From positions 104,709-168,708 of the forward strand of contig NZ_JAFNJS010000010.1 in assembly GCF_019024325.1 (NCBI RefSeq): a DNA stretch of 64,000 nt, written 5' to 3'. The stretch's first letter is position 1, and each line of letters starts with the position of its first letter. A program made the translations under genes and the position numbers. The notes under the pieces are model-generated. The model worked only from the letters and a program-made list of their open reading frames with translations. It made no database searches and had not been told where the DNA came from. Shown here piece by piece: positions 16,376-25,804 of this stretch. This DNA comes from Falsiroseomonas tokyonensis (lineage in GTDB: Bacteria; Pseudomonadota; Alphaproteobacteria; Acetobacterales; Acetobacteraceae).

Positions 16376-16963
16376 ATGACCGACACTACCCCTCCGAATG
16401 GCCCCCCGAACGCCCCCCCGGATGCTCGCACCCGCATCCTCGACGCCGCCGAGGCGATCGTGCAGGCGCGCGGCGTGCCGGCCCTGACGCTGGAGGCCGC
16501 GGCGCGCAAGGCCGGTGTCTCCAAGGGCGGGCTGCTCTATCACTTCGGCAGCAAGGAAGCGCTGCTGACCGGCCTGCTGATCCGCCTGGCACAGGCGATG
16601 TCCGGGGATTTCGAGCAGGCGATGGCGCGGACGCCGGAGGGGCCGGGGCGGGTGGCGCGTGCCATGCTGAGCTGGGCCTTCGATGATCCGGGGCCGGGCC
16701 AGGAACACCAGGACCGCGCGGCCGCCGTCTTCCTGGCCGCCTTCCACCACGATGCGGCGCTGCTCGACCCGGTGCGGGAGCTGATCGGCGGCATCCGCGC
16801 CGCCATCGCCGCCGATGGCCTGTCGCCCGGGGTTGGCCAGGCGATCATGTGCGCCACGGATGGGCTCTTCATGTCGCATGTCTTCGGCCTGTATCGCATG
16901 ACACCGGCGGAACTGGCGGAGGTTCGCCAGGCCCTGACCCGCCTGCTGGAGCCGGCGCGATGA
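16376..16963 (+). CDS. TetR/AcrR-family transcriptional repressor
   Basis: A 195-residue regulator. The N-terminal helix-turn-helix (residues 18-65) reads RTRILDAAEAIVQARG, then EAAARKAGVSKGGLLYHFGSK. The C-terminal part is a helical ligand domain. The N-terminal 17 residues are rich in proline and asparagine. It is the first gene of an operon with devBCA-type exporter genes (4-base overlap with the next) and follows two palindromes, so it most likely represses its own operon until a toxic compound binds. Confidence 0.93.
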   Translation: MTDTTPPNGPPNAPPDARTRILDAAEAIVQARGVPALTLEAAARKAGVSKGGLLYHFGSKEALLTGLLIRLAQAMSGDFEQAMARTPEGPGRVARAMLSWAFDDPGPGQEHQDRAAAVFLAAFHHDAALLDPVRELIGGIRAAIAADGLSPGVGQAIMCATDGLFMSHVFGLYRMTPAELAEVRQALTRLLEPAR

Positions 16964-17997
16964 CCCGGCGCGGCAAGCTGATCGCGGCTGCCGCGCTGCT
17001 GCTGGCGGCGGGTGGCGCCTATTTCGCGCTGGGTGGCGCCGCGCCCCCGCCGCCGCCGCCTGCGGCCACAGCCCCGGCCGGCCCCGTCGGTGTCGGCGCG
17101 CTGGGGCGGGTGGAGCCGGCCTCGCGCATCCGCCGCCTCGCCCCCGGCAATAGCCAGGAAGGCACCCGCATCGCCCGGATGCTGGTGGAGGAGGGCGACC
17201 AGGTGCAGGCGGGGCAGGTGGTGGCGGAATTCAACGACGCCACGCTGAAGGACGCCGCCCTGGCCCAGGCGGAGGCGCAGCTCGCCCAGGCCCGCGCGCG
17301 GCTGGAACGCACCCGCGCCGCCGGCCGCGCCAGCGAGGTTGCCGCCCAGCGCGCCCGTGTCGAGGCGCTGCGCAATGCCGAGGCCAGCGCGCGGCGTGAG
17401 GCAGAGCGCGCCGAGCGGCTGGAACGCAGCGGCGCCGGGGCGGAGGCCACCGCCGAGCGCAACCGCTTCGCCGCCAACCGCGCGCGCGCCGAACGCGCCG
17501 AGGCCGAGGCGGCGCTGGAGACGCTGCTCAGCCCGCGTCCCGAGGACCTGGCCCTGGCCGAGGCCGAGCTCGCCGCCGCCGAGGCCGCCGTCACCCGCGC
17601 CCGGGCCGAAGCCGCGCTGGCCCGGCTGCGCGCGCCGATCAATGGCACCGTGCTGCGCGTGCTGGCCCGCAGCGGAGAGGCGGTGGGCAGCGATGGCGTG
17701 CTGGAGATGGCGGACCTGACCGCGATGGACGTGGTGGCGGAGGTCTTCGAGACCGACCTGCCCCGGCTGCGGCCCGGCGCGATGGCGGAGGTTGTCGTGC
17801 CCGGCGAGCCGGGTCGCTTCACCGCCCGGGTGCGCGAGATCGGCTGGCAGGTGCGCCGCACCACCCAGGCCAGCACGGATCCCGTCGCCGCCGTCGATGC
17901 CCGCACGGTGGAAGTGCGGCTGACTTTGGATGCGGAGGGCGTGGCCGCGCTGGCGCGGCGGTCCAATATGCAGGTCCAGGTGGCGATCCGGCCATGA
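16960..17997 (+). CDS. devB: DevB-type membrane fusion (HlyD-family) exporter subunit
   Basis: A 345-residue periplasmic adaptor anchored by one N-terminal helix (KLIAAAALLLAAGGAYFAL). Residues 45-85 and 225-260 form the split lipoyl/barrel-sandwich domain (EGTRIARMLVEEGDQVQAGQ and LRAPINGTVLRVLARSGEAV). Between them lies a long alanine- and arginine-rich coiled-coil hairpin (residues 88-215). The closing beta-domain includes VVAEVFETDLPRLRPG. The ATG overlaps the tetR stop (ATGA). It works with the DevC permease and DevA ATPase and probably an outer-membrane channel encoded elsewhere. Confidence 0.88.
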   Translation: MTRRGKLIAAAALLLAAGGAYFALGGAAPPPPPPAATAPAGPVGVGALGRVEPASRIRRLAPGNSQEGTRIARMLVEEGDQVQAGQVVAEFNDATLKDAALAQAEAQLAQARARLERTRAAGRASEVAAQRARVEALRNAEASARREAERAERLERSGAGAEATAERNRFAANRARAERAEAEAALETLLSPRPEDLALAEAELAAAEAAVTRARAEAALARLRAPINGTVLRVLARSGEAVGSDGVLEMADLTAMDVVAEVFETDLPRLRPGAMAEVVVPGEPGRFTARVREIGWQVRRTTQASTDPVAAVDARTVEVRLTLDAEGVAALARRSNMQVQVAIRP

Positions 17998-19199
17998 GCG
18001 GCATCGCCCTGGTCGAGCGCCGCGCACCCGGGCCAGCCGCCGCCGCGCTGCTGGCGGTGCGCCTGGCCTGGCGGCAATTATGGTCGGAGAAGGCGCGGCT
18101 GGCCTCCGCCATCGCCGGCGTGATGTTCGCCTGCGTGCTGGTCTTCATGCAGCTGGGATTCCGCGCCGCGCTGTTCGACAGCGCCACGGCGCTGATCGGC
18201 GCCATGCGCGGCGACCTGTTCCTGATGCATCCACTGACCACGGCCAGCTTCCGGCCGGAGCCGATGCCACGGGTGCGCGCCTACCAGGCCCTGGCTTTGC
18301 CGGAGGTCGAGCGCACCGTGCCGATCTACCTGGCCCAGGCCACCTGGCGGAATCCGGAGAACGGGTCCCGCCGCGCCATCCAGCTGATCGGCGTGGACAC
18401 GGATGCGGGGGTGCTGGACTTCCCCGGCCTCGCGCCGATCCTCGAAAGGCTGAAGCGCGCCGATACCATCGCCTTCGATGTCCGCTCCCGCCCCGAATTC
18501 GGCGCCGTGGCGCGGCTGCTGGAGGAGCGCGGGCCCTTCGATGTGCAGGTGGGCAACCGGGACATGCAGGTGGTGGGGCTTGTGGAGATCGGGCCCTCCT
18601 TCGGCGCGGATGGCAATATCGTGCTGTCGGACGTGAATTTCCGGCGCGTGGTGAAGGAAAGACTGGTCTCGGCCATCGACCTGGTGGCAATCCGCCTGCG
18701 GCCGGGCAGCGACGTGGCGGCGGTGCAGCAGCGGCTGCGCGCGGTGCTGCCGCCGGATGTCATGGTGCTGACCCAGGCGGAGCTGAACGCGCATGAACGC
18801 GCCTATTGGGAGGAGGCGACGCCGATCGGCTTCATCTTCTCCTTCGGCAGCCTGATGGGTTTGGTCGTCGGGATGGTGATCGTCTACCAGATCCTGTTCA
18901 GCGACATCGCCGGCCATCTGAAGGAATATGCGACGCTGAAGGCCATGGGCTATTCGAACTTCTACCTGGGACAGGTGGTGCTGGGCGCCGCGCTGATCCT
19001 GGCGGTGGCGGGATTCATCCCGGGCTTCATCGTCTCCGCCCTGCTGTATGACGTGGTCGGCGGCGCCACCTTCCTGCCGCTGGCGATGGACGTGCCGCGT
19101 GCCACCACGGTCTTCGCGATGATCTTCACCATGTGCGCGGTGGCCGGGCTGCTGGCGATGCGCAAGCTGCGCGATGCCAATCCGGCGGACATGTTCTGA
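17994..19199 (+). CDS. devC: DevC-type ABC exporter permease (FtsX/MacB fold)
   Basis: A 401-residue inner-membrane permease. It has one membrane segment near residues 35-60 (SAIAGVMFACVLVFMQLGF), a periplasmic domain of about 200 residues, and three more segments after residue 270 (IGFIFSFGSLMGLVVGMVIV, VVLGAALILAVAGFIPGF, TTVFAMIFTMCAVAGLLA), the FtsX-like plan. EYATLKAMGYSNFYLGQVV is the typical coupling-helix region. It overlaps devB by 4 bases and the ATPase gene by 1 base. The substrate in cyanobacterial relatives is a glycolipid; here it is unknown. Confidence 0.9.
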   Translation: MSGIALVERRAPGPAAAALLAVRLAWRQLWSEKARLASAIAGVMFACVLVFMQLGFRAALFDSATALIGAMRGDLFLMHPLTTASFRPEPMPRVRAYQALALPEVERTVPIYLAQATWRNPENGSRRAIQLIGVDTDAGVLDFPGLAPILERLKRADTIAFDVRSRPEFGAVARLLEERGPFDVQVGNRDMQVVGLVEIGPSFGADGNIVLSDVNFRRVVKERLVSAIDLVAIRLRPGSDVAAVQQRLRAVLPPDVMVLTQAELNAHERAYWEEATPIGFIFSFGSLMGLVVGMVIVYQILFSDIAGHLKEYATLKAMGYSNFYLGQVVLGAALILAVAGFIPGFIVSALLYDVVGGATFLPLAMDVPRATTVFAMIFTMCAVAGLLAMRKLRDANPADMF

Positions 19200-19900
19200 T
19201 GGACGCACCCGTCCAGCTTCGGGACATCACCTTCGCCTATGGCGAGGGCGAACTGCGCAAGGCGGTGCTGCGGGACGTGGACTTGACCGTGGCGCCCGGC
19301 GAGATCGTGCTGCTGACCGGTCCCTCCGGCAGCGGCAAGACCACGCTGCTGACGCTGATCGGCGCGCTGCGCGCGATGCAGGACGGCAGCGCCCGCGTGC
19401 TGGGCCAGGAGCTGCGCGGCGCGAACGAGGCCGCGCGCGTGCGCCTGCGCCGCAGCATCGGCTTCATCTTCCAGAGCCACAATCTGCTGGGCTTCCTCAC
19501 GGCGCGGCAGAACGTGGCGATGGCGCTGGAGATGGATGCGCGGCTGTCCGAACGCCAGCGGCTGGACCGTGCGGCCGAGCTTCTGACTCAGGTGGGGCTG
19601 GCCGATCACCTGGAAAAACTGCCGGCGCAGCTTTCGGGCGGGCAGCGCCAGCGCGTCTCCGTGGCGCGCGCCTTGGCCGCGGAGCCAGGGCTGGTGCTGG
19701 CGGACGAGCCCACCGCGGCGCTCGACAAGGCCAGCGGGCATGAGGTGGTGATGCTGCTGCGCAACCTCGCGAAATCCCGCGGCGTGCCGATCCTGCTGGT
19801 GACGCACGACCCGCGCATCCTGGATATCGCCGACCGCGTGGTGGCGATGGAGGATGGGCGCATCGTCGATACGAGCGCCGAGAAGCACGCAGCCGCCTGA
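19199..19900 (+). CDS. devA: DevA-type ABC exporter ATP-binding protein
   Basis: A 233-residue ATPase of the LolD/MacB class that powers the DevBC exporter. Walker A is GPSGSGKTTLL, the Q-loop is GFIFQSHNLLGFLTARQNV, the signature is LSGGQRQRVSVARAL, Walker B is LVLADEPTAALD and the switch histidine is in LLVTHDPR. The ATG at 19199 shares TGATG with the devC stop. It ends the tetR-devBCA operon. Confidence 0.93.
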   Translation: MDAPVQLRDITFAYGEGELRKAVLRDVDLTVAPGEIVLLTGPSGSGKTTLLTLIGALRAMQDGSARVLGQELRGANEAARVRLRRSIGFIFQSHNLLGFLTARQNVAMALEMDARLSERQRLDRAAELLTQVGLADHLEKLPAQLSGGQRQRVSVARALAAEPGLVLADEPTAALDKASGHEVVMLLRNLAKSRGVPILLVTHDPRILDIADRVVAMEDGRIVDTSAEKHAAA

Positions 19901-19927
19901 GCTTTCGTCCCTGCTGGAGAACCCGCC

Positions 19928-20980
19928 ATGCGCTTCACCTACACCGCCGCCCCGATGCGCGTGGTCTTCGGCGCCGGGCGGCTGGCGGAGCTGGGGGCGG
20001 AGGTGGAGCGCCTCGGCATCCAGCGCGCCGTGCTGCTGGTCACGCCAACCCAGGCCGAGCGCGGCGCCGCGCTGGCAGCAGGGCTCGGCCCGCGCGGCGC
20101 GGGCTCGATTCCGCTGGCGGCGATGCACACGCCGGTCGAGGTGACGGAGCAGGCGCTGGAGGCGCTGCGGCGGCTGGGCGGCGACGGGCTGGTGGCGGTG
20201 GGCGGTGGTTCGGCCATCGGCCTCGGCAAGGCGCTGGCGCTGCGCACCGGCCTGCCGCAGATCGCGGTGCCGACCACCTATGCCGGCTCCGAGATGACGC
20301 CGATCCTCGGCCAGACCCAGGCCGGGCAGAAGCAGACCATCCGCTCCGCCGAGGCGCTGCCGGAGGTGGTGATCTACGATGTCGAGCTCACCCTCGGCCT
20401 GCCGCCGGCGCTGAGCGCGACCAGCGGGCTGAACGCCATGGCGCATGCGGTGGAGGCGCTCTACGCGCCGGACGCCAATCCCGTGACCAGCCTGCAGGCC
20501 GAGGAATCGATCCGCGCCCTGGCCGCTGCCCTGCCGGTGGTGGTGGCCAGGCCCGGCGATGTGGCGGCGCGGGCGGAGGCGCTGCAGGGCGCCTGGCTCG
20601 CCGGGGTCTGCCTCGGCGCGGTGAATGTCTCGCTGCACCACAAGCTGTGCCATGTCCTCGGCGGCAGCTTCGGCCTGCCGCATGCCGAGACCCATGCGGT
20701 GGTGCTGCCCCATGCCATGGAATTCAACGCGCCGGCCGCGCCGGAGGCGATGGCGCGGGTCGCACGGGCGCTGGGAGTGTCGGATCCGGTGGCGGGGCTC
20801 TTCGCCCTGTCGCGCCGCATCGGCGCGCCCCAGAGTTTGGCGGAGCTCGGCCTGCGCGAGGCGGATCTGGACCGCGCGGCAGAGATCGCGACCGCCAGCC
20901 CCTATCCCAATCCGCGCCCGGTGACGCGGCAGGCGATCCGCGCGCTGCTGGGCGCGGCCTTCACGGGGGCGCAGGCCTAA
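19928..20980 (+). CDS. Maleylacetate reductase (iron-containing alcohol dehydrogenase family)
   Basis: A 350-residue group III dehydrogenase-like enzyme expected to reduce maleylacetate to 3-oxoadipate with NAD(P)H. The N-terminal Rossmann half has VVFGAGRLAEL and VAVGGGSAIGLGKALAL. The segment IAVPTTYAGSEMTPILGQT is characteristic of maleylacetate reductases. C-terminal histidines appear in NVSLHHKLCHVLGG and LPHAETHAVVLPH. This enzyme follows hydroxyquinol dioxygenases in aromatic catabolism, and such a dioxygenase is encoded at 6112-7053. A CTGGAGAA box precedes the ATG. Its last codon region overlaps the convergent phosphotransferase gene. Confidence 0.92.
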   Translation: MRFTYTAAPMRVVFGAGRLAELGAEVERLGIQRAVLLVTPTQAERGAALAAGLGPRGAGSIPLAAMHTPVEVTEQALEALRRLGGDGLVAVGGGSAIGLGKALALRTGLPQIAVPTTYAGSEMTPILGQTQAGQKQTIRSAEALPEVVIYDVELTLGLPPALSATSGLNAMAHAVEALYAPDANPVTSLQAEESIRALAAALPVVVARPGDVAARAEALQGAWLAGVCLGAVNVSLHHKLCHVLGGSFGLPHAETHAVVLPHAMEFNAPAAPEAMARVARALGVSDPVAGLFALSRRIGAPQSLAELGLREADLDRAAEIATASPYPNPRPVTRQAIRALLGAAFTGAQA

Positions 20981-21846
20981 GGCAGGTGGGGAATCCACTC
21001 CTGCAGGTTCCGCAGCAGGCCGAACTCCACGATCTGCGCGTCTGTGGACTCGCCGAATTCCATCAGCCGCTGCAACCCGGTCAGCAGCGCGATCCGGTCG
21101 CGGTCCAGGCGAAGGCCGGTCAGCGCCTCGTACTGCGCCATCATCCGGACGGTCAGATCGGGCGCGATGAAGCTGGGCGCCAGGAAGTCGCGATGCCGGG
21201 GGCCGAAGCCGCTGCTGCCGAAGTCGAAGACGCCGTGCAGCCGGCCTGCCGCGTGATCGAAGGCCAGGTTCCAGCCATGCGTGTCGAAATGCCCGAAGAC
21301 GATGCCGGCCGGGTCCGGCGGCAGGGCGGCGCAGTCGGCGGCGAGGCGCGTCGCGGCGGAACGCAATTCGGGCGGCAGGCGCGGCAGGGCCTCGTGCAGG
21401 ATGGAGTCCGGCGCGGGCCAGTCCCAGACCGGCCCAATGCCGGCCTGCCGCAGCGGCGCGGGGTCCAGCCCGTGCAAGGCGACCTGGAAGCCGGCCAGAT
21501 CCTCCGCCAGGCGCTGCCGTGCGGCCTCCGGCAGGGCGGCGTAGCCGGCTGGCAGCAGCGTGCCGCCGGGCAGCTTGGCGTGCCAGGCGAAACAGGGCGG
21601 GCCGGGGTGGAAATGGGTGCGCGGCACGGCCAGCGGCACCATCGGGGCGATCACGGCCAGCAGCCGCGCCTCCCGCTCCAGCGCGGCGATGCCGCGTTCG
21701 AAGCGTGGGAAGCGGAAGATCAAACGGTCGTCGACATCGACCGCCTGGCTCTCCCACCCATCCGCGATCAGGACAAAGCGCGCGTCGGAAAGGTTGGGAA
21801 AGGCGGCGAGGATGGTGGCGCGCAGCGCCTCCAGCCCTGCTTCCAT
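20977..21846 (-). CDS. Aminoglycoside-phosphotransferase-like kinase (APH family)
   Basis: A 289-residue protein with the APH/choline-kinase fold. The catalytic loop is VFGHFDTHGWN (the HxDxxxxN pattern), followed by FDFGSSGFGPRHRD with the magnesium-binding aspartate. The N-lobe has DDRLIFRFPRFERG. The true substrate is unknown; many chromosomal members are not drug-resistance enzymes. The ATG at 21846 overlaps the prfB stop, so it is probably translated with prfB. Its stop shares bases with the stop of the convergent maleylacetate reductase gene. Confidence 0.85.
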   Translation of the reverse strand: MEAGLEALRATILAAFPNLSDARFVLIADGWESQAVDVDDRLIFRFPRFERGIAALEREARLLAVIAPMVPLAVPRTHFHPGPPCFAWHAKLPGGTLLPAGYAALPEAARQRLAEDLAGFQVALHGLDPAPLRQAGIGPVWDWPAPDSILHEALPRLPPELRSAATRLAADCAALPPDPAGIVFGHFDTHGWNLAFDHAAGRLHGVFDFGSSGFGPRHRDFLAPSFIAPDLTVRMMAQYEALTGLRLDRDRIALLTGLQRLMEFGESTDAQIVEFGLLRNLQEWIPHLP

Positions 21847-22976
21847 CAATCGGCCTTGGCGCTGGCCTCGGACCGCGTGGTGCCGACGCGCTGGGCGAGG
21901 GCTGCGGCCATGAACTCGTCAATCTCGCCATCCAGCACGGCGGCGGGATTGCCCTTCTCCACGCCGGTCCGCAGGTCCTTCACCATCTGGTAGGGCTGCA
22001 GGACGTAGCTGCGGATCTGATGGCCCCAGCCGATATCGGTCTTGCCGGCTTCCACTGCGTCGCTGATCGCCTCCCGCTTGCGCAGCTCCAGCTCATAGAG
22101 CCGCGCCTTCAGCATCTCCATGGCGATGGCGCGGTTCTTGTGCTGGCTGCGGTCCTGGGTGGAGGCCGCGACCACGCCCGTGGGGATATGCGTGAAGCGC
22201 ACGCCCGATTCCGTCTTGTTCACATGCTGCCCGCCGGCGCCGGAGGCACGGAAGGTGTCGGTCTTCAGGTCGGCGGGATTGATCTCGATCTCGATCCGGT
22301 CGTCGATCACCGGATAGACATAGACGCTGGCAAAGCTGGTCTGCCGGCGGGCGGCGGCGTCGAAGGGGCTGATGCGGACAAGGCGGTGCACGCCGGTCTC
22401 GGTCTTCAGCCAGCCATAGGCATTGTCGCCCGAGACCTGCAGCGTGGCGGATTTGATGCCGGCCTGCTCGCCCTCGGACTGCTCGGTCAGGCTCAGCTTG
22501 TAGCCGCGCTTCTCCGCCCAGCGCGTATACATGCGCAAAAGCATCTCGGCCCAGTCCTGGGCCTCGGTGCCGCCGGCGCCGGCATTCACTTCCAGATAGG
22601 CGTCGTTCTGGTCGGCCTCGCCGGAGAGCAGGCTTTCGGTCTCGCGGTGCTTCACCTCGGCGGCGTAGGTCTTGAGGTCGGCGACGGCGGCATCGGCGAC
22701 GGCCACATCGCCCTCCGCCTCGGCCAGCTCGATCATCTCCAGCGCGTCGGCGACATTGCGCTCCAGCGCCTGCACGCCTTCGATCTGCGCGGCCAGGCGG
22801 TTGCGTTCGCGCATCACGGCCTGGGCGGCATCGGCCTTGTTCCAGAGGTCCGGGTCCTCGGACTTGGCGTTCAGCTCCTCCAGCCGCCGCACCGCCTCAT
22901 CCCAGTTGAGATGGGCGCGCAGCAGGGCCAGGCCCTCGGCGATCTGGGTCTTCAGGTTCTCGGCATCGGCGCGCAT
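21846..22976 (-). CDS. prfB: Peptide chain release factor 2
   Basis: A 376-residue class I release factor that reads UGA and UAA. The codon-recognition tripeptide SPF is in [13 protein letters not shown], and the universal GGQ is in [14 protein letters not shown]. The full protein is in one frame: the programmed frameshift of E. coli prfB, with an early in-frame UGA, is absent. It lies downstream of mrcA on the same strand, as in many alphaproteobacteria. Confidence 0.97.
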   Translation of the reverse strand: MRADAENLKTQIAEGLALLRAHLNWDEAVRRLEELNAKSEDPDLWNKADAAQAVMRERNRLAAQIEGVQALERNVADALEMIELAEAEGDVAVADAAVADLKTYAAEVKHRETESLLSGEADQNDAYLEVNAGAGGTEAQDWAEMLLRMYTRWAEKRGYKLSLTEQSEGEQAGIKSATLQVSGDNAYGWLKTETGVHRLVRISPFDAAARRQTSFASVYVYPVIDDRIEIEINPADLKTDTFRASGAGGQHVNKTESGVRFTHIPTGVVAASTQDRSQHKNRAIAMEMLKARLYELELRKREAISDAVEAGKTDIGWGHQIRSYVLQPYQMVKDLRTGVEKGNPAAVLDGEIDEFMAAALAQRVGTTRSEASAKAD

Positions 22977-23030
22977 GGCGGGTTACCTAGTGCCCGGCCG
23001 GGCGGCTGTCGAGACAGCACGGGCTGATGG

Positions 23031-23052
23031 CGGCCCGGCCCTTGCCGGGCCG
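23031..23052 (-). terminator. Stem-loop between mrcA and prfB
   Basis: CGGCCCGGC and GCCGGGCCG form a 9-bp stem with a 4-base CCTT loop in the 94-base gap after the mrcA stop. There is no T-run. It may act as a partial terminator or a processing site between mrcA and prfB. Confidence 0.45.
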
Positions 23053-23070
23053 AGGCCGCGGGTGGGCTGT

Positions 23071-25659
23071 CTAGTAGAGCCCGCCCAGGTTGCTATCCAC
23101 GCTGGCCGCCGCCGTGCCCGGCTCCGTCGCCAGCGGGTCCACCGGCGGGCGGGCGCTGTTCTCGGTGCCGGGCTTGAAGGCTTCCAGGATGGTCTGGCCA
23201 TTCGGCAGCTGCAGGCGTACCAGCGCCACGCCCGGGGGGGCGCGGAAGGGCAAAGCGGGGCTGTCACCCAGGGCCGCGGCGACCACATCCCGAAAAATCG
23301 GCGCCGCATTGCTGCCGCCGGTCTCGTTGTTGCCCAGGCTGCGCGGCTCGTCGAAGCCGACCCAGACGGCCACCACTAGGTCCGGCGTGAAGCCGACGAA
23401 CCAGTTGTCCTTGTAGTCGTCGGTGGTGCCGGTCTTGCCCGCCACCGGGCGGTTCAGCCCAGCGCCGGCGCGGGTGCCGGTGCCGCGCTGGACCACGCCC
23501 TGCAGCATGCTGGTCATCTGGAAGGCGGAGACCGGGTCCGTCACCTGCCGGCGAGTCTCCGTCAGCTGCGGCGGACGGCCCGTCGGGTCGCTGTCGCAGC
23601 CGGTGCATTCACGCGCATCGGTGCGCCAGACCAGGCGGCCCTGGCGGTCCTGCACGCTGTCGATCAGCGTCGGCGTCACCTGGCGCCCGCCATTGACGAA
23701 GCTGGCATAGCCGGCCGCCTGGCGCAGCACCGTGGTCTCCCCGGCGCCGAGCGACATGGCCAGCACGCGCGGCATGTTGGGGATGACGCCGAAGCGCGAC
23801 GCCACCTCCGCCACCGCCGGCATGCCGACCTGCTGGGCGAGGCGCACCGTGACCAGGTTCAGGCTGCGCTCCAGCGCCGAGCGCATGGTGACCCAGCCCT
23901 GCGGCGCGCCGCCGCCGTAGTTCCCGGGCCGCCACATGCCCTGGGGGGTCATGATCTCCACCGGCCCGTCCAGCAGCAGCTGGTTCGGCGGGATGCCGGC
24001 CTCCAGCCCCGCCAGGTAGACATAGGGCTTGAAGGAGGAGCCGGGCTGGCGCAGCGCTTGGCTGGCGCGGTTGAACCAGGACCGCTCGAAGGACCAGCCG
24101 CCGACCATGGCGAGCACGCGGCCGGTATTGGGGTCCATGGCCACCACGGCGCCCTCCACCTCCGGCATCTGCCGCAGCGCGAGGCGTTCCGGCTGGGCCG
24201 GGGTGCGACCCTGGGCGGCGGTGGCGGGCAGAGTTTCCACCAGCACCACGTCACCGGGCGAGAGCACATCCTGCATGCGCCGCGGCGCCCCGCCGACGCG
24301 GCCATCCCGCACCGGGCGGGCCCAGCCGGAGACATCGCTGAAGTTCAGGATGCCGGTGCGCGGCTGCGCGGCGGTGCGGCCATCCGGGCGCTCCAGCCAG
24401 GCCATCCGCGCCTCCCGGTCGCGCACCTCCAGCGCCACGGCCAGGCGCCATTCCGGCAGCGCGCCGGGCGGGCGGGCCTGCGCCTGCAGGGCGGGCAGCC
24501 ATTCCGTCGGATTGGCGGAAATCCGGGCCACTGGCCCGCGCCAGCCGCCGCGGCGGCGGTCATAGGCCAGCAGCCCGTTGCGCAGCGCCGCCTCGGCCTC
24601 CCCCTGCAGCACCGGATCCAGCGAGGTGCGCACCACCAGGCCGCCCATCGTGGTCTGGTCGGCGCCGAAGCGGGCCACCAGCTCGCGCCGCACTTCCTCG
24701 GTGAAATACTGGCCGACCGGCACCACGTCCGGGCGGCGCTGTGGGCGGGGCACCAGCGGTTCGGCCTGGGCGCGGGTGGCCTCGGCCACCGTGATGGCGC
24801 CGTCCTCGGCCATGCGGCCGATCACCCAGTCCCGCCGGCTGCGCGCGGCTTCCGGGTAGCGGGTGGGGCTGTAGTTGTTCGGCGCCTTGGGCAGCGCGGC
24901 CAGGAAGGCGGCTTCCGCCACCGTCAGCTCGTCGAGCGACTTGTTGAAGTAGTTCTGCGCCGCGGCGGCCACGCCATAGGCCTGCTGGCCCAGGAAGATC
25001 TCGTTCAGGTAGATCTCGAGGATGCGGGCCTTGGGCATCGCCTGCTCGATGCGCAGCGCCAGGATCGCCTCCCGCACCTTGCGCATCACCGTGCGGTCGT
25101 TGCCGACCAGCATGTTCTTGGCGACCTGCTGGGTGATGGTCGAGGCGCCGGCCATGCGCCGGCCGGAACCCAGCTGTTCCAGGTTCGTCACCATGGTGCG
25201 GGCGATGCCCATGGGGTCGATGCCGTAATGGCTCCAGAAGCGCTGGTCCTCGGCCGAGATGAAGGCCTGCTGCACGCGCTGCGGAATCGCCTCGATCGGC
25301 ACGAAGACCCGGCGTTCCTGGGCGAGTTCCGCCATCAGGCGGCTGTCGCCGGCATAGATCCGGCTCATCTGCGGCGCCTGGTAGTCGGCCAGCCAGCGAT
25401 AGTCGGGCAGTTCGGCCGAGGCGGAGCGATAGAGCGCATAGGCCGCGACCGCACCGGTCAGGCCGACGGCCACCACCAGGATGAGGACGGTCTTGGCCAG
25501 CAGGCCCATGGTGCCGAAGAACCAGCTGCGGCGGCGTGGCGGCCGCGGGGCCTTGGGGGGGCGGGGCGGCTTGCCGCCGGAAGCGGGCGGGGCGCTTTCC
25601 GGCGTCGCCGGACGGCTGCCCACCATGGGGCCATCAGCGCGGAGGTCGTGGGTGTCCAT
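23071..25659 (-). CDS. mrcA: Penicillin-binding protein 1A (bifunctional transglycosylase/transpeptidase)
   Basis: An inner-membrane enzyme of about 862 residues that polymerises and cross-links peptidoglycan. A cytoplasmic Pro/Arg-rich tail is followed by one membrane helix (residues 50-72, LLAKTVLILVVAVGLTGAV). The GT51 domain has AFISAEDQRFWSHYGID and STITQQVAKNMLVG. The transpeptidase has SxxK in QPGSSFKPYVYLAG, SxN in ERSLNLVTVRL (SLN) and the KTGTTDDYKD box. An OB-like insert lies between the domains (GWRGPVARIS). The frame is open to a GTG at 25674; the ATG at 25659 with GGGAAG close by was preferred. It follows amiC and precedes prfB. Confidence 0.95.
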   Translation of the reverse strand: MDTHDLRADGPMVGSRPATPESAPPASGGKPPRPPKAPRPPRRRSWFFGTMGLLAKTVLILVVAVGLTGAVAAYALYRSASAELPDYRWLADYQAPQMSRIYAGDSRLMAELAQERRVFVPIEAIPQRVQQAFISAEDQRFWSHYGIDPMGIARTMVTNLEQLGSGRRMAGASTITQQVAKNMLVGNDRTVMRKVREAILALRIEQAMPKARILEIYLNEIFLGQQAYGVAAAAQNYFNKSLDELTVAEAAFLAALPKAPNNYSPTRYPEAARSRRDWVIGRMAEDGAITVAEATRAQAEPLVPRPQRRPDVVPVGQYFTEEVRRELVARFGADQTTMGGLVVRTSLDPVLQGEAEAALRNGLLAYDRRRGGWRGPVARISANPTEWLPALQAQARPPGALPEWRLAVALEVRDREARMAWLERPDGRTAAQPRTGILNFSDVSGWARPVRDGRVGGAPRRMQDVLSPGDVVLVETLPATAAQGRTPAQPERLALRQMPEVEGAVVAMDPNTGRVLAMVGGWSFERSWFNRASQALRQPGSSFKPYVYLAGLEAGIPPNQLLLDGPVEIMTPQGMWRPGNYGGGAPQGWVTMRSALERSLNLVTVRLAQQVGMPAVAEVASRFGVIPNMPRVLAMSLGAGETTVLRQAAGYASFVNGGRQVTPTLIDSVQDRQGRLVWRTDARECTGCDSDPTGRPPQLTETRRQVTDPVSAFQMTSMLQGVVQRGTGTRAGAGLNRPVAGKTGTTDDYKDNWFVGFTPDLVVAVWVGFDEPRSLGNNETGGSNAAPIFRDVVAAALGDSPALPFRAPPGVALVRLQLPNGQTILEAFKPGTENSARPPVDPLATEPGTAAASVDSNLGGLY

Positions 25660-25804
25660 GGGCTTCCCATACACTGTCCGGCGGCGCGGGGCACATGCCG
25701 GCCGCTTGAGTCAGCCTTGCGCCCGCGAAGACGTGTCCCGCATCTTGGTGCGCCGGCGCCCCGCTGCCAGGGCGTTCCCCGGCTTCGCGGCAGGCGGTGG
25801 TCAT

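Noticed and set aside
18962..21931. 989-codon open frame on the minus strand
   Set aside because: It spans devA, the maleylacetate reductase and the phosphotransferase region in the wrong frame; no motif is present.
21846..22976. Programmed frameshift in prfB
   Set aside because: The whole protein is encoded in one frame with no early in-frame TGA, so the E. coli-type frameshift does not apply.
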